Assembly (NCBI GenBank): GCA_963743705.1
Contig: CAVUQS010000021.1
Coordinates: forward strand, 558,001-622,000
Length of the DNA stretch: 64,000 bases
DNA from: PALSA-243 sp963743705
GTDB taxonomy: Bacteria > Acidobacteriota > Terriglobia > Bryobacterales > Bryobacteraceae
Reading direction: 5' to 3'
A program made the translations under genes and the position numbers. Positions 16,727 to 25,445 of the stretch are shown here, piece after piece. Position 1 is the stretch's first letter; each line of letters begins with the position of its first letter. The notes under the pieces were generated by a model. That model was given only the letters and a program-made list of their open reading frames with translations. It was not told where the DNA came from and made no database searches.

Positions 16727-19623
16727 GCGGTACCGCACCCAATCCGGACTGGGGCGAGATCGAGCGCGCCCTGGGGACCGCTTTGCAACTACCCGAGGAA
16801 CAACGGCCGGCATATCTGGCTGGACTCTCCGGGCCGGTACGCGCGGAGGTGGAATCGCTTTTGGCGGCCTACCGGAATTCCGGCGATTTTTTGGAACCCG
16901 GCGGGAGCATCCGACGACCTATCGCCATCAAAACGGGGACCCAGATTGGTTCGTATCGTATCGAGTCCATGATTGGCGAGGGCGGAATGGGCGTGGTCTA
17001 TCGCGCACTCGATACCAAGCTCGACCGTCCCGTGGCAGTGAAGTTTCTATTTGACGATTTAGCCGATTCGGCATCGCGCCGTCGCTTCCAGCGCGAGGCG
17101 CAGATGGCTTCGTCTCTAAACCATCCGCATATTCTGACGGTTTATGACGCGGGCGATTTCGAAGGTTGCCAATACCTGGTCACCGAGTTCATCGACGGCG
17201 GCACGCTGAAAGATTGGGCCCGCGCCGAAAAACGCAACTGGCGCGAAATCGTAAGCTTGCTGGCGGGATTAGCCGACGGTCTCGCGGCCGCCCACGCCGC
17301 GGGGATCCTGCACCGCGACATCAAACCGGAGAACATCCTGGTCGGCCGGAATGGTTATGCCAAGCTGGCGGATTTCGGCTTGGCGAAATTGCAGGATCGT
17401 CCCGCGACGGACGCGGTCACTCGAACTCTCAATTCCACGCGCCCCGGCATCCTTCTCGGCACAATCGCGTACATGTCGCCAGAGCAGGCCTCGGGCAGGC
17501 CCACGGATGCGCGCAGCGACATCTTCTCTTTCGGCATTGTGCTGTATGAAATGCTGACCGGGCGGCGGCCATTCCAAGGCGCGACCGGCCTGGAATTGTT
17601 GCAGACCATCATCCACGGCGAGGTTCCGCCGCTCGGCGCGGACATTCCGCTCGCATTGCGAATGACGGTGGAAAAGGCTCTCGACAAGGCGCCCGGAGAG
17701 CGTTACCAATCCACGCGGGATCTCGCCGTCGATCTGCGCAGGCTGAGCCGTCAAAGCGCGGAAGCATCGACATACTCAAGCGCGGCTCCGCCGGTGCAAA
17801 TCAGGACCCGATGGAAGACCGGCGTGTTTGCGTTATTCGTTTTGGCGGCTCTGTTGATCGGCGGCGTTATGCTTCTGCCCAGGCTTCAGCGGCCCACCGC
17901 GCCGTCGCCGGGGCAGGTTGTGCAGTTCGAGGTCTCGCAGCCGCCCGGGAGCATTTTCGCCCCGTCGATCACGCGCCAATCCTTCGCGATTTCGCCCGAC
18001 GGTAGGCGTTTGGCTTTCACGGCCACCGGGCTAAACGGAACGAATATCTGGATACGCGATCTTGCCTCGGTCGATATGCATCCGGTGCCGGGTACGGAGG
18101 GGGCATGGTCGGTGTTCTGGTCACCCGACAGCCGGTCAATCTATTACTCGGTAAGACGGACTCTCAAGCAGGCGAATCTGGAAACCGGTTCCGGGCGTTC
18201 GGTGGTTGAGATGCCATGGCTGGCGCAAGGAGGAACCTGGCGCTCAAATGGAGATTTACTGCTCTACATGGGAGTAGACGACATGTATGAGTTTCGCCGG
18301 GAGAACGGTAGTCTGCAAAAAGCGCGGGGGCCCGCCGGAATTCGCTGGCCGCACTTTCTTCGAGGTGGGGATCGTTTGGTTTATGCCGCTTACGACAAGG
18401 TATCGCTCCGGAGTCATATCCTCGCAGCCGACTATGCCCGCCCCAATCCTGTGACTCTGATGGAGACGAATTCACGCGTTGAGTATGCGCCGCCCCGGCG
18501 TTCCGGCGAACCCGGATACCTACTGTTTATTCGTGGGGCGAGCCTGTTGGCTCAGCCGTTCGATGAGGATCGTCTGCGGCTGGATGGCGAGCCGTTTCCT
18601 ATCGCTCAGAATGTGATTTACTATGGCCCCGTCTTGTCGGCGAACTTCTCGGTTTCGGCGAACGGAGTCTTGGTTTATCAAGCCGGCTTCCCCAATTCGG
18701 CGTTGAAATGGTACGACCGGAACGGCAAAGAAGTAGGCGCCGCCGGGCGGCCGTCGCCGCATTGGGGTCAGGTGCGGATATCGCGTGATGGGCTGCGCGT
18801 GGCAGCGACGGATTGGATTCCGGAGAATGGCGGAACGGGCATCTGGATATTCGATGTCGCCGGGAAAGAAAGCCGGCGGCTTACGTTCCCTCCGGAAGTC
18901 CATCGCAGACCGGTCTGGTCGCCAGATGGAGGAGTGCTGGCGGTGGGACGATCTCCGATTGTCGGTGGCCCGCAGTTCGGTACATTGGACCTTACTAGCG
19001 GGAAGGTACAGCAGTTGGATGGCGCTCCTCCCTGCGCCACTGGCCAGTGCGAACAAGGTCAGCCCACCGCCATGCCCACTGACTGGTCGTGGGACGGCCG
19101 GTTTGTCGCGCTCGACGACGGGGTGGGGGATGAAGAGCAGGACGTATGGATTGTGGACCTGCACAGTCACAAATTCGTGCCTTTTCTGCAAAATAAATTC
19201 CCCGAATGGGGAACGGTTTTTTCGCCGGATGGCAAGTGGGTTGCGTTTGTTTCGGTGGAATCGGGGCGTCCCGAGGTTTACGTCCAGGCATTCGAAGCAG
19301 CGCCATCGCCACATGTGGTTGGCGGCCGGCGGCAGATTTCGCGGGATGGGGCTTGGCAGGCGCGATGGCGCGCCAACGGCCGCGAGCTCTTCTTTCTGGG
19401 GATGGACAATGTGCTGCATGCGGCCGCGATGTTGGGGCCGCTCGAGTTCGGTGAACCCAAGGCGCTATTCCACATCCCGGGCGCGCTTCAGTACGGGACA
19501 ACCAGAGATTTTCAATTCGATGTGTCGCCGGATGGACAGCGGTTCATCATGCCCGATACCGGTTCAGTTGCCCCGCCTCCGTTCACAGTAATTGAGAACT
19601 GGCAGGATAAATTTCACCGGTAG
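16723..19623 (+). CDS. Ser/Thr protein kinase with C-terminal TolB-like beta-propeller
   Basis: 966 residues. A short helical N-terminal segment is followed by a Hanks-type kinase domain from about residue 78: GEGGMGVVYRALDTKLDRPV, VAVKFL with the catalytic Lys, HRDIKPENIL near 197, ADFGLAKL and GTIAYMSPEQASG. One transmembrane helix (GVFALFVLAALLIGGVMLL, near 365-385) leads to an exported region of WD40/TolB-like blades such as FAISPDGRRLAFTATGLNGT, WSVFWSPDSRSIYYS, RPVWSPDGGVLAVGRS and TVFSPDGKWVAFVS. The layout is a receptor kinase: periplasmic propeller as sensor, cytoplasmic kinase as output. It is translationally coupled to the ECF sigma factor, its likely partner. Confidence 0.92.
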   Translation: MSGTAPNPDWGEIERALGTALQLPEEQRPAYLAGLSGPVRAEVESLLAAYRNSGDFLEPGGSIRRPIAIKTGTQIGSYRIESMIGEGGMGVVYRALDTKLDRPVAVKFLFDDLADSASRRRFQREAQMASSLNHPHILTVYDAGDFEGCQYLVTEFIDGGTLKDWARAEKRNWREIVSLLAGLADGLAAAHAAGILHRDIKPENILVGRNGYAKLADFGLAKLQDRPATDAVTRTLNSTRPGILLGTIAYMSPEQASGRPTDARSDIFSFGIVLYEMLTGRRPFQGATGLELLQTIIHGEVPPLGADIPLALRMTVEKALDKAPGERYQSTRDLAVDLRRLSRQSAEASTYSSAAPPVQIRTRWKTGVFALFVLAALLIGGVMLLPRLQRPTAPSPGQVVQFEVSQPPGSIFAPSITRQSFAISPDGRRLAFTATGLNGTNIWIRDLASVDMHPVPGTEGAWSVFWSPDSRSIYYSVRRTLKQANLETGSGRSVVEMPWLAQGGTWRSNGDLLLYMGVDDMYEFRRENGSLQKARGPAGIRWPHFLRGGDRLVYAAYDKVSLRSHILAADYARPNPVTLMETNSRVEYAPPRRSGEPGYLLFIRGASLLAQPFDEDRLRLDGEPFPIAQNVIYYGPVLSANFSVSANGVLVYQAGFPNSALKWYDRNGKEVGAAGRPSPHWGQVRISRDGLRVAATDWIPENGGTGIWIFDVAGKESRRLTFPPEVHRRPVWSPDGGVLAVGRSPIVGGPQFGTLDLTSGKVQQLDGAPPCATGQCEQGQPTAMPTDWSWDGRFVALDDGVGDEEQDVWIVDLHSHKFVPFLQNKFPEWGTVFSPDGKWVAFVSVESGRPEVYVQAFEAAPSPHVVGGRRQISRDGAWQARWRANGRELFFLGMDNVLHAAAMLGPLEFGEPKALFHIPGALQYGTTRDFQFDVSPDGQRFIMPDTGSVAPPPFTVIENWQDKFHR

Positions 19624-19635
19624 GCGACAGCGGCC

Positions 19636-20997
19636 CTAACCGCTCAAACTTTCCCGCAACCCCATCAACCGGATCAGCCTTCGCAGCGAATTCGGATGGA
19701 TCTTCAACTTCGCCGCCGCCGCGCTGTGATCCCCGCCGCTCGCGCGCCACGCCGCCAGAATCAGCTCGCGCTTGCTGTGTAGAACGGAGTTCGCCAGCGT
19801 GTCTGTATCGCCGGCCGCCAGCCGCGAATCGGCGATCGCTTCCGGTAGATCCTCCGGCCGCAGCGTTTCCGTTTGGCCCAGCACCACTGCACGCTCGATC
19901 GCGTTCTCCAGTTCTCTTACGTTTCCCGCCCACCCATATGCGGTTAGACAATGCTCCGCCTCGGGCGAGATGCCCGTCACGCTGCGGCCGCAGCGCGCGC
20001 TGGCCTTTCGCAAGAAATGGCGAGCCAGAGGCAGCACGTCGCCAGGATGCTCCCGCAACGGTGGCGTTTTAAGCGCTACTACATTCAAACGGTGAAACAG
20101 GTCCTCGCGAAACAACCCGCGCCGCACTTCGGCGCCGAGGTCGCGATTGGTCGCCGCGATCAAGCGCACGTTAAGCTTGAGCGTCCGCGTGCCGCCCACG
20201 CGTTCGAACTCTCGCTCCTGCAAGACGCGCAGCAGTTTCGCTTGCAGCAGCGGTGCCATCTCTCCGATCTCGTCGAGAAACATCGTGCCGCCATCGGCCA
20301 TTTCGAGCTTGCCCTTTTTCTGCGCAACCGCTCCGGTGAACGCGCCCCGCTCATACCCGAACAGCTCGCTTTCGAGCAGCGTATCCGTCAACGCCGCGCA
20401 GTTGATGGCCACAAATGGCTTCGCCGCTCGCGGACTCAACCGGTGCAGCGCCCGCGCCACCAGCTCCTTCCCGGTGCCGCTCTCGCCCAGCACCAACACC
20501 GAAGTTTCCTGCGGCGCAACCCGTGCGATCATCGCCAGCAGCTTTTGCATCGCCGGGCTGTCACCGAGAATGCCGGTCTCGCCCGGGTCCAGCCGCGCCC
20601 GTAGCATAGCGTTTTGCGTGCGCAGCCGTTCCACATCATGCGCGCTTTCCAGTGCGGCCGAGGCGATCGTCGCCACGGCTCCCAGCGTTTCGCGGTGTCT
20701 CTCCCAATTGGCTTGTTCTTCCGGCGGAAACCAGATTGCGAGAATGCCCCCGGTTTCGCCGCGAATCTCGAGCGGCAGCGCCATGCAATCTTCCGGGACC
20801 GCGTCATCCGATGCGCCCAACACCACCGCCCCGCCGGAACAGGGAACCAGATCGCCGATCAGTCGAACGATCTGCTCTTCCCACACAATCCGCTGCGCCT
20901 CGTCTTCCGCCCGCAGCAACGCGCGAAACAGAAATACGAGTGCGCAGGCCTGCAACAATGTGTCGCGCGGAGATATCGGATTGGGCGCCGCTTGCAT
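19636..20997 (-). CDS. Sigma54-dependent transcriptional activator with GAF-like sensor
   Basis: 453 residues. The first 150 residues look like a GAF-type sensor (GGAVVLGASDDAVPEDCMAL, GILAIWFPPEEQANWERHRE). The AAA+ domain follows: Walker A VLGESGTGKELVARAL, the sigma54-contacting GAFTGA loop in YERGAFTGAVAQKKGK, Walker B GGTMFLDEIGEM, and RLIAATNRDL. The C-terminus is a Fis-type helix-turn-helix (GGDHSAAAAKLKIHPNSLRR). There is no receiver domain, so input is probably a small molecule or redox signal. It diverges from the gene at 21198, and the gap carries two matching activator sites and a sigma54 promoter, which suggests that gene as its target. Confidence 0.93.
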   Translation of the reverse strand: MQAAPNPISPRDTLLQACALVFLFRALLRAEDEAQRIVWEEQIVRLIGDLVPCSGGAVVLGASDDAVPEDCMALPLEIRGETGGILAIWFPPEEQANWERHRETLGAVATIASAALESAHDVERLRTQNAMLRARLDPGETGILGDSPAMQKLLAMIARVAPQETSVLVLGESGTGKELVARALHRLSPRAAKPFVAINCAALTDTLLESELFGYERGAFTGAVAQKKGKLEMADGGTMFLDEIGEMAPLLQAKLLRVLQEREFERVGGTRTLKLNVRLIAATNRDLGAEVRRGLFREDLFHRLNVVALKTPPLREHPGDVLPLARHFLRKASARCGRSVTGISPEAEHCLTAYGWAGNVRELENAIERAVVLGQTETLRPEDLPEAIADSRLAAGDTDTLANSVLHSKRELILAAWRASGGDHSAAAAKLKIHPNSLRRLIRLMGLRESLSG

Positions 20998-21030
20998 TTC
21001 CGCGTGTTCAGTGTACCAGCAATGCGTCCG

Positions 21031-21068
21031 TGAACCGCCGCGTTCATGCCGGTGAACAGCGGGGTTCA
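21031..21068. promoter_or_regulatory. Tandem upstream activator sites for the sigma54 regulator
   Basis: Two 16-bp dyads of the same design, TGAAC-N6-GTTCA, at 21031-21046 and 21053-21068. Their centres are 22 bp apart, two helical turns, so dimers would sit on the same DNA face. They lie about 60 bp upstream of the -24/-12 promoter, the usual place for enhancer sites. Confidence 0.7.
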
Positions 21069-21120
21069 GTCGCGGCCCTTATTCCCACGCTCATTCCAGC
21101 GTTATCAATCAGTTGCCGTT

Positions 21121-21136
21121 TGGAATCGTTCTTGCT
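21121..21136 (+). promoter_or_regulatory. Sigma54 (-24/-12) promoter
   Basis: TGGAATCGTTCTTGCT keeps the invariant GG and GC with exactly 10 bp between them and a TTGCT -12 element. The -24 box departs from TGGCAC at two positions. A start near 21147 would give a leader of about 50 nt to the ATG at 21198. Confidence 0.65.
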
Positions 21137-21197
21137 TTTTATCCGCCCGTAAACCGGATTCAAAATAACCTGAAAAATCCCAAAGGAGGGTACGACG

Positions 21198-21611
21198 ATG
21201 ACGAACTCAAAGATGCGGTGGATGATCGCAGCGTTTGCCGTAACGGCCGCTGCCGCCAGTGCTTCGGCACAAACCTACAATGCGGAGATTCCGCTGTCTT
21301 TCCGCGCGGGAAATACGAAGATGGCGCCTGGTTCGTATAAGGTGACGATGATCTCGCAAGTCTCCGGGTTTCCGCTGCTTCGTATCGGCAACCTGGATAC
21401 AGGGAGTGCGGTCTTGGTGACGACCGCCGCGGGCGATGCGCCCAAATGGAAAAACGGGGATCGCGCGGTGCTCACCTTCGAATGCGTCGGCGGAGATTGC
21501 GTCCTCCGTCAACTCTCGGATGGCGATCAGGCCTTCCGCACCCCAGTCGCTCACCATGCGGGGGAACTCGCCAGCATCCGGATTCTGAATGTGGCGCTGA
21601 AAATCCGTTGA
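21198..21611 (+). CDS. Small secreted protein, probable target of the adjacent sigma54 regulator
   Basis: 137 residues, with a strong AAAGGAGGG before the ATG at 21198 and a signal peptide ending near SASAQ. The mature part (YNAEIPLSFRAGNTKMAPGS, VTMISQVSGFPLLRIGNLDT) resembles short acidobacterial exported proteins of unknown function with a beta-rich fold. One Cys pair (FECVGGDC) could form a disulfide. It stands alone: divergent from the activator and closed by a strong terminator. The sigma54 promoter and enhancer pair indicate tight, signal-dependent expression. No function can be assigned. Confidence 0.85.
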   Translation: MTNSKMRWMIAAFAVTAAAASASAQTYNAEIPLSFRAGNTKMAPGSYKVTMISQVSGFPLLRIGNLDTGSAVLVTTAAGDAPKWKNGDRAVLTFECVGGDCVLRQLSDGDQAFRTPVAHHAGELASIRILNVALKIR

Positions 21612-21635
21612 CCAACCGTGCTCCCCAATGCCAAC

Positions 21636-21668
21636 AAGCGGCGCCGTCCTCAAAACGGCGCCGCTTGT
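21636..21668. terminator. Rho-independent terminator
   Basis: CAAGCGGCGCCGT (21636-21648) pairs perfectly with 21656-21668 across a 7-nt loop; TTTG follows on the plus strand. It closes the 21198 transcript and, being symmetric, may also stop the csm operon arriving from the other side. Confidence 0.8.
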
Positions 21669-21705
21669 TTGTGCCCGAATCGGGCGAAAGCTCAGTAGGG
21701 AAGGT

Positions 21706-22851
21706 CTACGCTACCGCCAGTTCCACCCAGCCCGGCAGCGTCGCTGGCCTATTGTTCAGAAACACGATTTTGCGCGTCTTCGGAAACGGTAAGTTCGTCG
21801 CCAGCGCCCGATTGTAGATCGCGAACTGCTGCAAAATCTGCCGGTAATCGGCGTTCGAAGAATCTAGCCACGCGCTCTTCGACGTAAGCCCGCCGCCCCA
21901 GCCGAGCGGCATGATGCACGATCCATTGGCGCGGGCCGCCTCCAGGCGCTTTTCGAGTTCCGCCAGGCTCTGGTCGAGCAGGCCCATCCCCGCCCAGGAA
22001 GCGTATTGGCGTTGCACCATCAATAGTCCCGCCGCATAGACGTTGGCCGCATCGAAGATCTTGGAGCGGTCGAATTGCTCCGGCCAGCGTATGGCGCGCC
22101 GCACTTCCGGCTGTTGGAAGAATGTCTTCTCGTTCCAGTCGCCTTCGAACTTCGTCCCCGGCGCGGCCATTTCAGCGAACGACGCCGTGCTGTCGTCCGG
22201 ACGCGTGCCATCCACCGCGCCGCGCGGGCTGGTCTTCCAGCCGAGCGTAAAATTCGCGCCGCGAGGCAGCAGCGTCGACGTGCGCAACAGGTAAACCTTG
22301 AACTGGGAAGCCCCCACTACGCCCGAATCGCCCGCGCCCACAAAGCGCATGCGATTGACGCCCGCCGATCCCAGCGCCTGCTCTTCCACCATCAGCGCCG
22401 GGTGGCGCGACGGACGCTCGCCCTGGACGCGTCCGCGGACCGTCTGCAGCATCCCGTCCCGCCAGTTCGAGAACACCATTCCCGTGCGCAGCGCGCCCTT
22501 GATCGCCGTCCCCGGAAGATAGGCCCCCGACGCGCCCGCGGAGAACGTCGGGATATGCAGGCTGTCGCCCATGGCGCGGTTCCAGTAATTCGCGTAGGCC
22601 GCGTTTTCGAAGGGAATCCGGCGTCCCGCGAAATTCTGCGCAAAACCGCCCCATGAGGCGAAATCCAGCTTCTCCGCCTTCTTGAGCTGCGCCAGGTAGC
22701 CTTCGAGCCGCGGCCCCTTCGCCAGCAGGCGGAAAATACGCCACTGGTCGAGCACGTTGACATGATCTTTCCAGACCATGTAATCGATGGGGCTGAGTTT
22801 GCGGCCATCGCCCACCAGGGTCGGCGTCAGGCACGTGAGGCGATAGCGCAT
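21706..22851 (-). CDS. csm5: Type III-A CRISPR RAMP protein Csm5
   Basis: 381 residues, a normal length for Csm5, which caps the Csm filament and helps crRNA maturation. The N-terminus MRYRLTCLTPTLVGDGRKLS has the RAMP beta-strand and the GDG loop, followed by DYMVWKDHVNVLDQ. The conserved YLPGTAIKGALRTG is the Gly-rich, Lys-containing RAMP motif that contacts the crRNA. A central PEVRRAIRWPEQFDRS region and C-terminal GWGGGLTSKSAW are further Csm5-like features. Its start overlaps the csm4 stop (TAATG). It is the last gene of the five-gene operon. Confidence 0.88.
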   Translation of the reverse strand: MRYRLTCLTPTLVGDGRKLSPIDYMVWKDHVNVLDQWRIFRLLAKGPRLEGYLAQLKKAEKLDFASWGGFAQNFAGRRIPFENAAYANYWNRAMGDSLHIPTFSAGASGAYLPGTAIKGALRTGMVFSNWRDGMLQTVRGRVQGERPSRHPALMVEEQALGSAGVNRMRFVGAGDSGVVGASQFKVYLLRTSTLLPRGANFTLGWKTSPRGAVDGTRPDDSTASFAEMAAPGTKFEGDWNEKTFFQQPEVRRAIRWPEQFDRSKIFDAANVYAAGLLMVQRQYASWAGMGLLDQSLAELEKRLEAARANGSCIMPLGWGGGLTSKSAWLDSSNADYRQILQQFAIYNRALATNLPFPKTRKIVFLNNRPATLPGWVELAVA

Positions 22852-24062
22852 TAACCGGCCTCGGGCAGCGGGATCGCGAGCGCGAATCCGGCGCGAAATA
22901 CGGGATGGTCGAAACCGTCGGGGGCCACGTCGGGCGCGGCGCCGTTCAGGGCGGCGGAGGCGTAAAGTACCGAGCCTTCGCTCACCATTTGAATCTGCTT
23001 CTTCAACGCTCCCGATTTGACGGCGCTTTCCACGCGCCCACCGCGCTCAATCAAAGTGTAGTTGCCGCGCGACCACTCCACGGAATCCGCCGCCGCCGGC
23101 GAAAACAACGACAGCAGCCATCGCGGCGAGGAAACCGGGGAAGAAGAAACCGCGGGCAAAGCGGCCGCCGGCGACAGAGTCGCTGGCGCCGCAGGCAGCG
23201 GATCGGGAAAATGTCCCGGGTCGGGATACGGTTCCGGCTCCGGATCGGGATCCGGCAGATTCGGCTCGCCCGGCGGCTCGGTGGCCGGCGGATGTTCCTG
23301 CGGCGGCTCCTGGACTGGCGGGAACACGTCGGGACCCGCAGCCCGTTTCACTTCGGCGCCAAGTATCATTTCCGGCAAGATACCCTCCTGAAATTCCGGC
23401 GCTTCGGCCCTTCCCCATCCTCGCGATCGCTCACCGCCGAACCCGCTGTCGGCCAGCAACCGCAAGGCTGCCTTCACGCGCTCCTGCCATTGCTCCCGCG
23501 CCGCGTCGCCGGCGAACGATACCACTGTCCACAATCCCGCGCCCGGCCGAAATTCCATGCAGGCGGATGAATGCCGTTCCGCCGCGCCGCTCAGCCGGTC
23601 CACCGCCGCGCTCCAACGCACGTTGGTGCGGAACGGTCCAGCTTTGCCGTTAGGCATCAGGCAGCCGCTCGGACCATCGAGTGTCCAGCGGTTCTCGTCC
23701 AACGTTTGACCCGCCAGAATATTCTGCACGATGTTCAGGGGAACGAACCGCGCGCTCTTCCAGCGAACGCGTCCGGATGTCAACGCAGCCGCGTTGGGCG
23801 GCCACACCGTCCGCGGCGGCGTCACGAACGCGATCTCGTCCACAAATGGGAAGCAGGAACTGAAGCACACCGCCGGGGCAGCCGCGCGCGCCGTGGCGTC
23901 CAGCCATTCGTCGAGCCCGCCCAGCCGCGCCATGGCGTGCGTCACCGCCGAATAGAGCGAATCGCTGTGGTAGATCGAGTCCACGCGGTTGCGCGCGCCG
24001 GAATCCGGCCCGATGCGCCACGGTCCCGCGGGACGCAGCTTTACGATGAGTCCCGGGTTCAT
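22851..24062 (-). CDS. csm4: Type III-A CRISPR RAMP protein Csm4 with proline-rich insert
   Basis: Csm4 binds the 5' tag of the crRNA and anchors Cas10. This one begins with the family motif LIVKLRPAGPWRIG, then YHSDSLYSAVTHAMARLG and the Gly-rich GFGGERSRGWGRA loop (about 207-217). It has 403 residues against about 300 in well-studied Csm4 proteins. The extra length is a segment at about 244-313 dominated by Pro, Glu and Asp (for example PDPDPEPEPYPDPGHFPDP), probably disordered and inserted before the C-terminal RAMP part. Both ends are translationally coupled, to csm3 and csm5. Confidence 0.87.
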   Translation of the reverse strand: MNPGLIVKLRPAGPWRIGPDSGARNRVDSIYHSDSLYSAVTHAMARLGGLDEWLDATARAAAPAVCFSSCFPFVDEIAFVTPPRTVWPPNAAALTSGRVRWKSARFVPLNIVQNILAGQTLDENRWTLDGPSGCLMPNGKAGPFRTNVRWSAAVDRLSGAAERHSSACMEFRPGAGLWTVVSFAGDAAREQWQERVKAALRLLADSGFGGERSRGWGRAEAPEFQEGILPEMILGAEVKRAAGPDVFPPVQEPPQEHPPATEPPGEPNLPDPDPEPEPYPDPGHFPDPLPAAPATLSPAAALPAVSSSPVSSPRWLLSLFSPAAADSVEWSRGNYTLIERGGRVESAVKSGALKKQIQMVSEGSVLYASAALNGAAPDVAPDGFDHPVFRAGFALAIPLPEAG

Positions 24063-24898
24063 TACTCCTCGTGGATAAATGCGAACGCCGCTTCGTTTAC
24101 GGCCTGCTGGATTGCGCCCAGCGTGGCCGCCGACGAGATTTCTTTTTCCGCCGCGCCGGAAGCGTAGTAATTCTTCCCGCGCCAGACCAGCTTCAGGTTG
24201 GCGAAGCTCACGCGGCCGCTGCCGCGCGACCCGCCGCCGCCCAAGGCATCGTCTTCCAGCAGGCGCAGACCTTCGAGCACGCGCGAAAATAGCGGCGCGT
24301 CCTCATCGCACAGCACATCCATCACGAAGCGCGCCTTGAACCGCGCGCCCGCCGGAACGCGCTCGAGCGTCCGAGGGTTAGCCTGCGACGTGATGCGGTC
24401 GATGGCGTTTTCGCTCTTCACTTCGGTCAATTCGTCGTCCAGGTTCTCGCGCATCTGCGCCGTAATGCTATCCGGAACCAGCGGCGCATCGAACACCGCC
24501 AGCCGCGCCGGCGTGGCTTGCGAGGTATCGAGCGTTTCGCCCTGCACCCGCTCCATGCGGCCCGGGCTGCGGCCGAAGATCAGGCAAATCTCGTCATCCG
24601 GACGGTCGCTCTGGTGGATGCGCACCTCCTGGCCCTTGCGCCGGGAAAGGAAAACCAATTCGGCAGGCACGGCCATGCCGGAGGTCTGTTCGAGAAGCGA
24701 ACGGATCTTGCCGCGCAGTGAGCTTCCGGGGACATAGGGCCTCCCGAACGCGTCCTTGGCGACGGGATTATCCGAACCGCCGATTTCTAGCGAGCCTTTG
24801 CCGGCGCCCACGTGCAGCCCCGTTTCGCATTGCATCTCGCCTTCGAGAATCAGCTTGCCGATGAGTTTCAACTCAGTTTGTGCGGTGTGTGCGCTCAT
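24062..24898 (-). CDS. csm3: Type III-A CRISPR RAMP protein Csm3 (backbone RNase)
   Basis: 278 residues. Csm3 is the repeated backbone subunit that cuts target RNA every 6 nt. The match to characterised Csm3 is close: TGLHVGAGKGSLEIGGSDNP contains Asp43, aligned with the catalytic Asp33 of Streptococcus thermophilus Csm3. It is followed by YVPGSSLRGKIRSLLEQ, ENAIDRITSQANPRTLERV and LGGGGSRGSGRVSFANL. The protein is about 50 residues longer than the Streptococcus version. Target RNA cleavage should therefore be functional. It starts 4 bp after csm2. Confidence 0.93.
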   Translation of the reverse strand: MSAHTAQTELKLIGKLILEGEMQCETGLHVGAGKGSLEIGGSDNPVAKDAFGRPYVPGSSLRGKIRSLLEQTSGMAVPAELVFLSRRKGQEVRIHQSDRPDDEICLIFGRSPGRMERVQGETLDTSQATPARLAVFDAPLVPDSITAQMRENLDDELTEVKSENAIDRITSQANPRTLERVPAGARFKARFVMDVLCDEDAPLFSRVLEGLRLLEDDALGGGGSRGSGRVSFANLKLVWRGKNYYASGAAEKEISSAATLGAIQQAVNEAAFAFIHEE

Positions 24899-24902
24899 GC
24901 TT

Positions 24903-25442
24903 CTACTCGTTGTAGGCCACGATGGCCTCGAAAAGATCCTTGAACCGTTCGTATCCGCGAATGTCGTTCTTGCGCGTGACCTGCAAGAGTAGCTTTTCCA
25001 GCTGATCGAGGCTGCGCAATCCGTGCCGCGCGATGGTATAAGCCAGGCGCGCGCGCAGCATCACGAATTCGTGCTGGCGCTCGCCTTCCGGCGTACGGAC
25101 GGCTCGGCGCACCGCCGAATACAGGCGGCGCAACTGGCTCTTGGTGCCGGAATCGATGTCGCGCATGCGGCTCACGATGCCGTGGGCCTGGTTGTCGAGA
25201 TAAAGGCTGTCGTTGATCAGCTTCTCCAACTCGATCTCCGGCGGCCCTTCGAACCGGCCCCGGTCGCCGCCGCCGTACGGGCCCCCACGGCGCTCGCCGC
25301 GGTCGCCTCCCCGGTCTCCGCCGCCTCTGTCACCGCCTCGGTCCCCGCCTCCGCCGCCTGGTCCGCGCCCTTCGCGCGGCGGACGGCCTTCGCGTCGCGG
25401 TTGTTGCTGCGGCTGTTGCTGCTGTGGTTGCTCGTCTGCCAT
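24903..25442 (-). CDS. csm2: Type III-A CRISPR small subunit Csm2 with RGG-rich N-terminal extension
   Basis: 179 residues. The last 110 or so form the all-helical Csm2 core that lines the Csm filament: ELEKLINDSLYLDNQ, RRLYSAVRRAVRTPEGE, FVMLRARLAYTIARHG and RYERFKD-like GYERFKDLFEAIVAYNE. Residues 1-66 are unlike any standard Csm2: a Gln/Pro run (residues 6-15) and then repeated Gly, Arg and Asp in GDRGG units up to RGRFEGPP. RGG-type tracts bind RNA and drive condensation in other proteins, so an RNA-binding role is plausible but unproven. The extension shares codon style with its operon, so it does not look like a sequencing artefact. It starts 3 bp after cas10. Confidence 0.85.
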   Translation of the reverse strand: MADEQPQQQQPQQQPRREGRPPREGRGPGGGGGDRGGDRGGGDRGGDRGERRGGPYGGGDRGRFEGPPEIELEKLINDSLYLDNQAHGIVSRMRDIDSGTKSQLRRLYSAVRRAVRTPEGERQHEFVMLRARLAYTIARHGLRSLDQLEKLLLQVTRKNDIRGYERFKDLFEAIVAYNE

Positions 25443-25445
25443 TGA

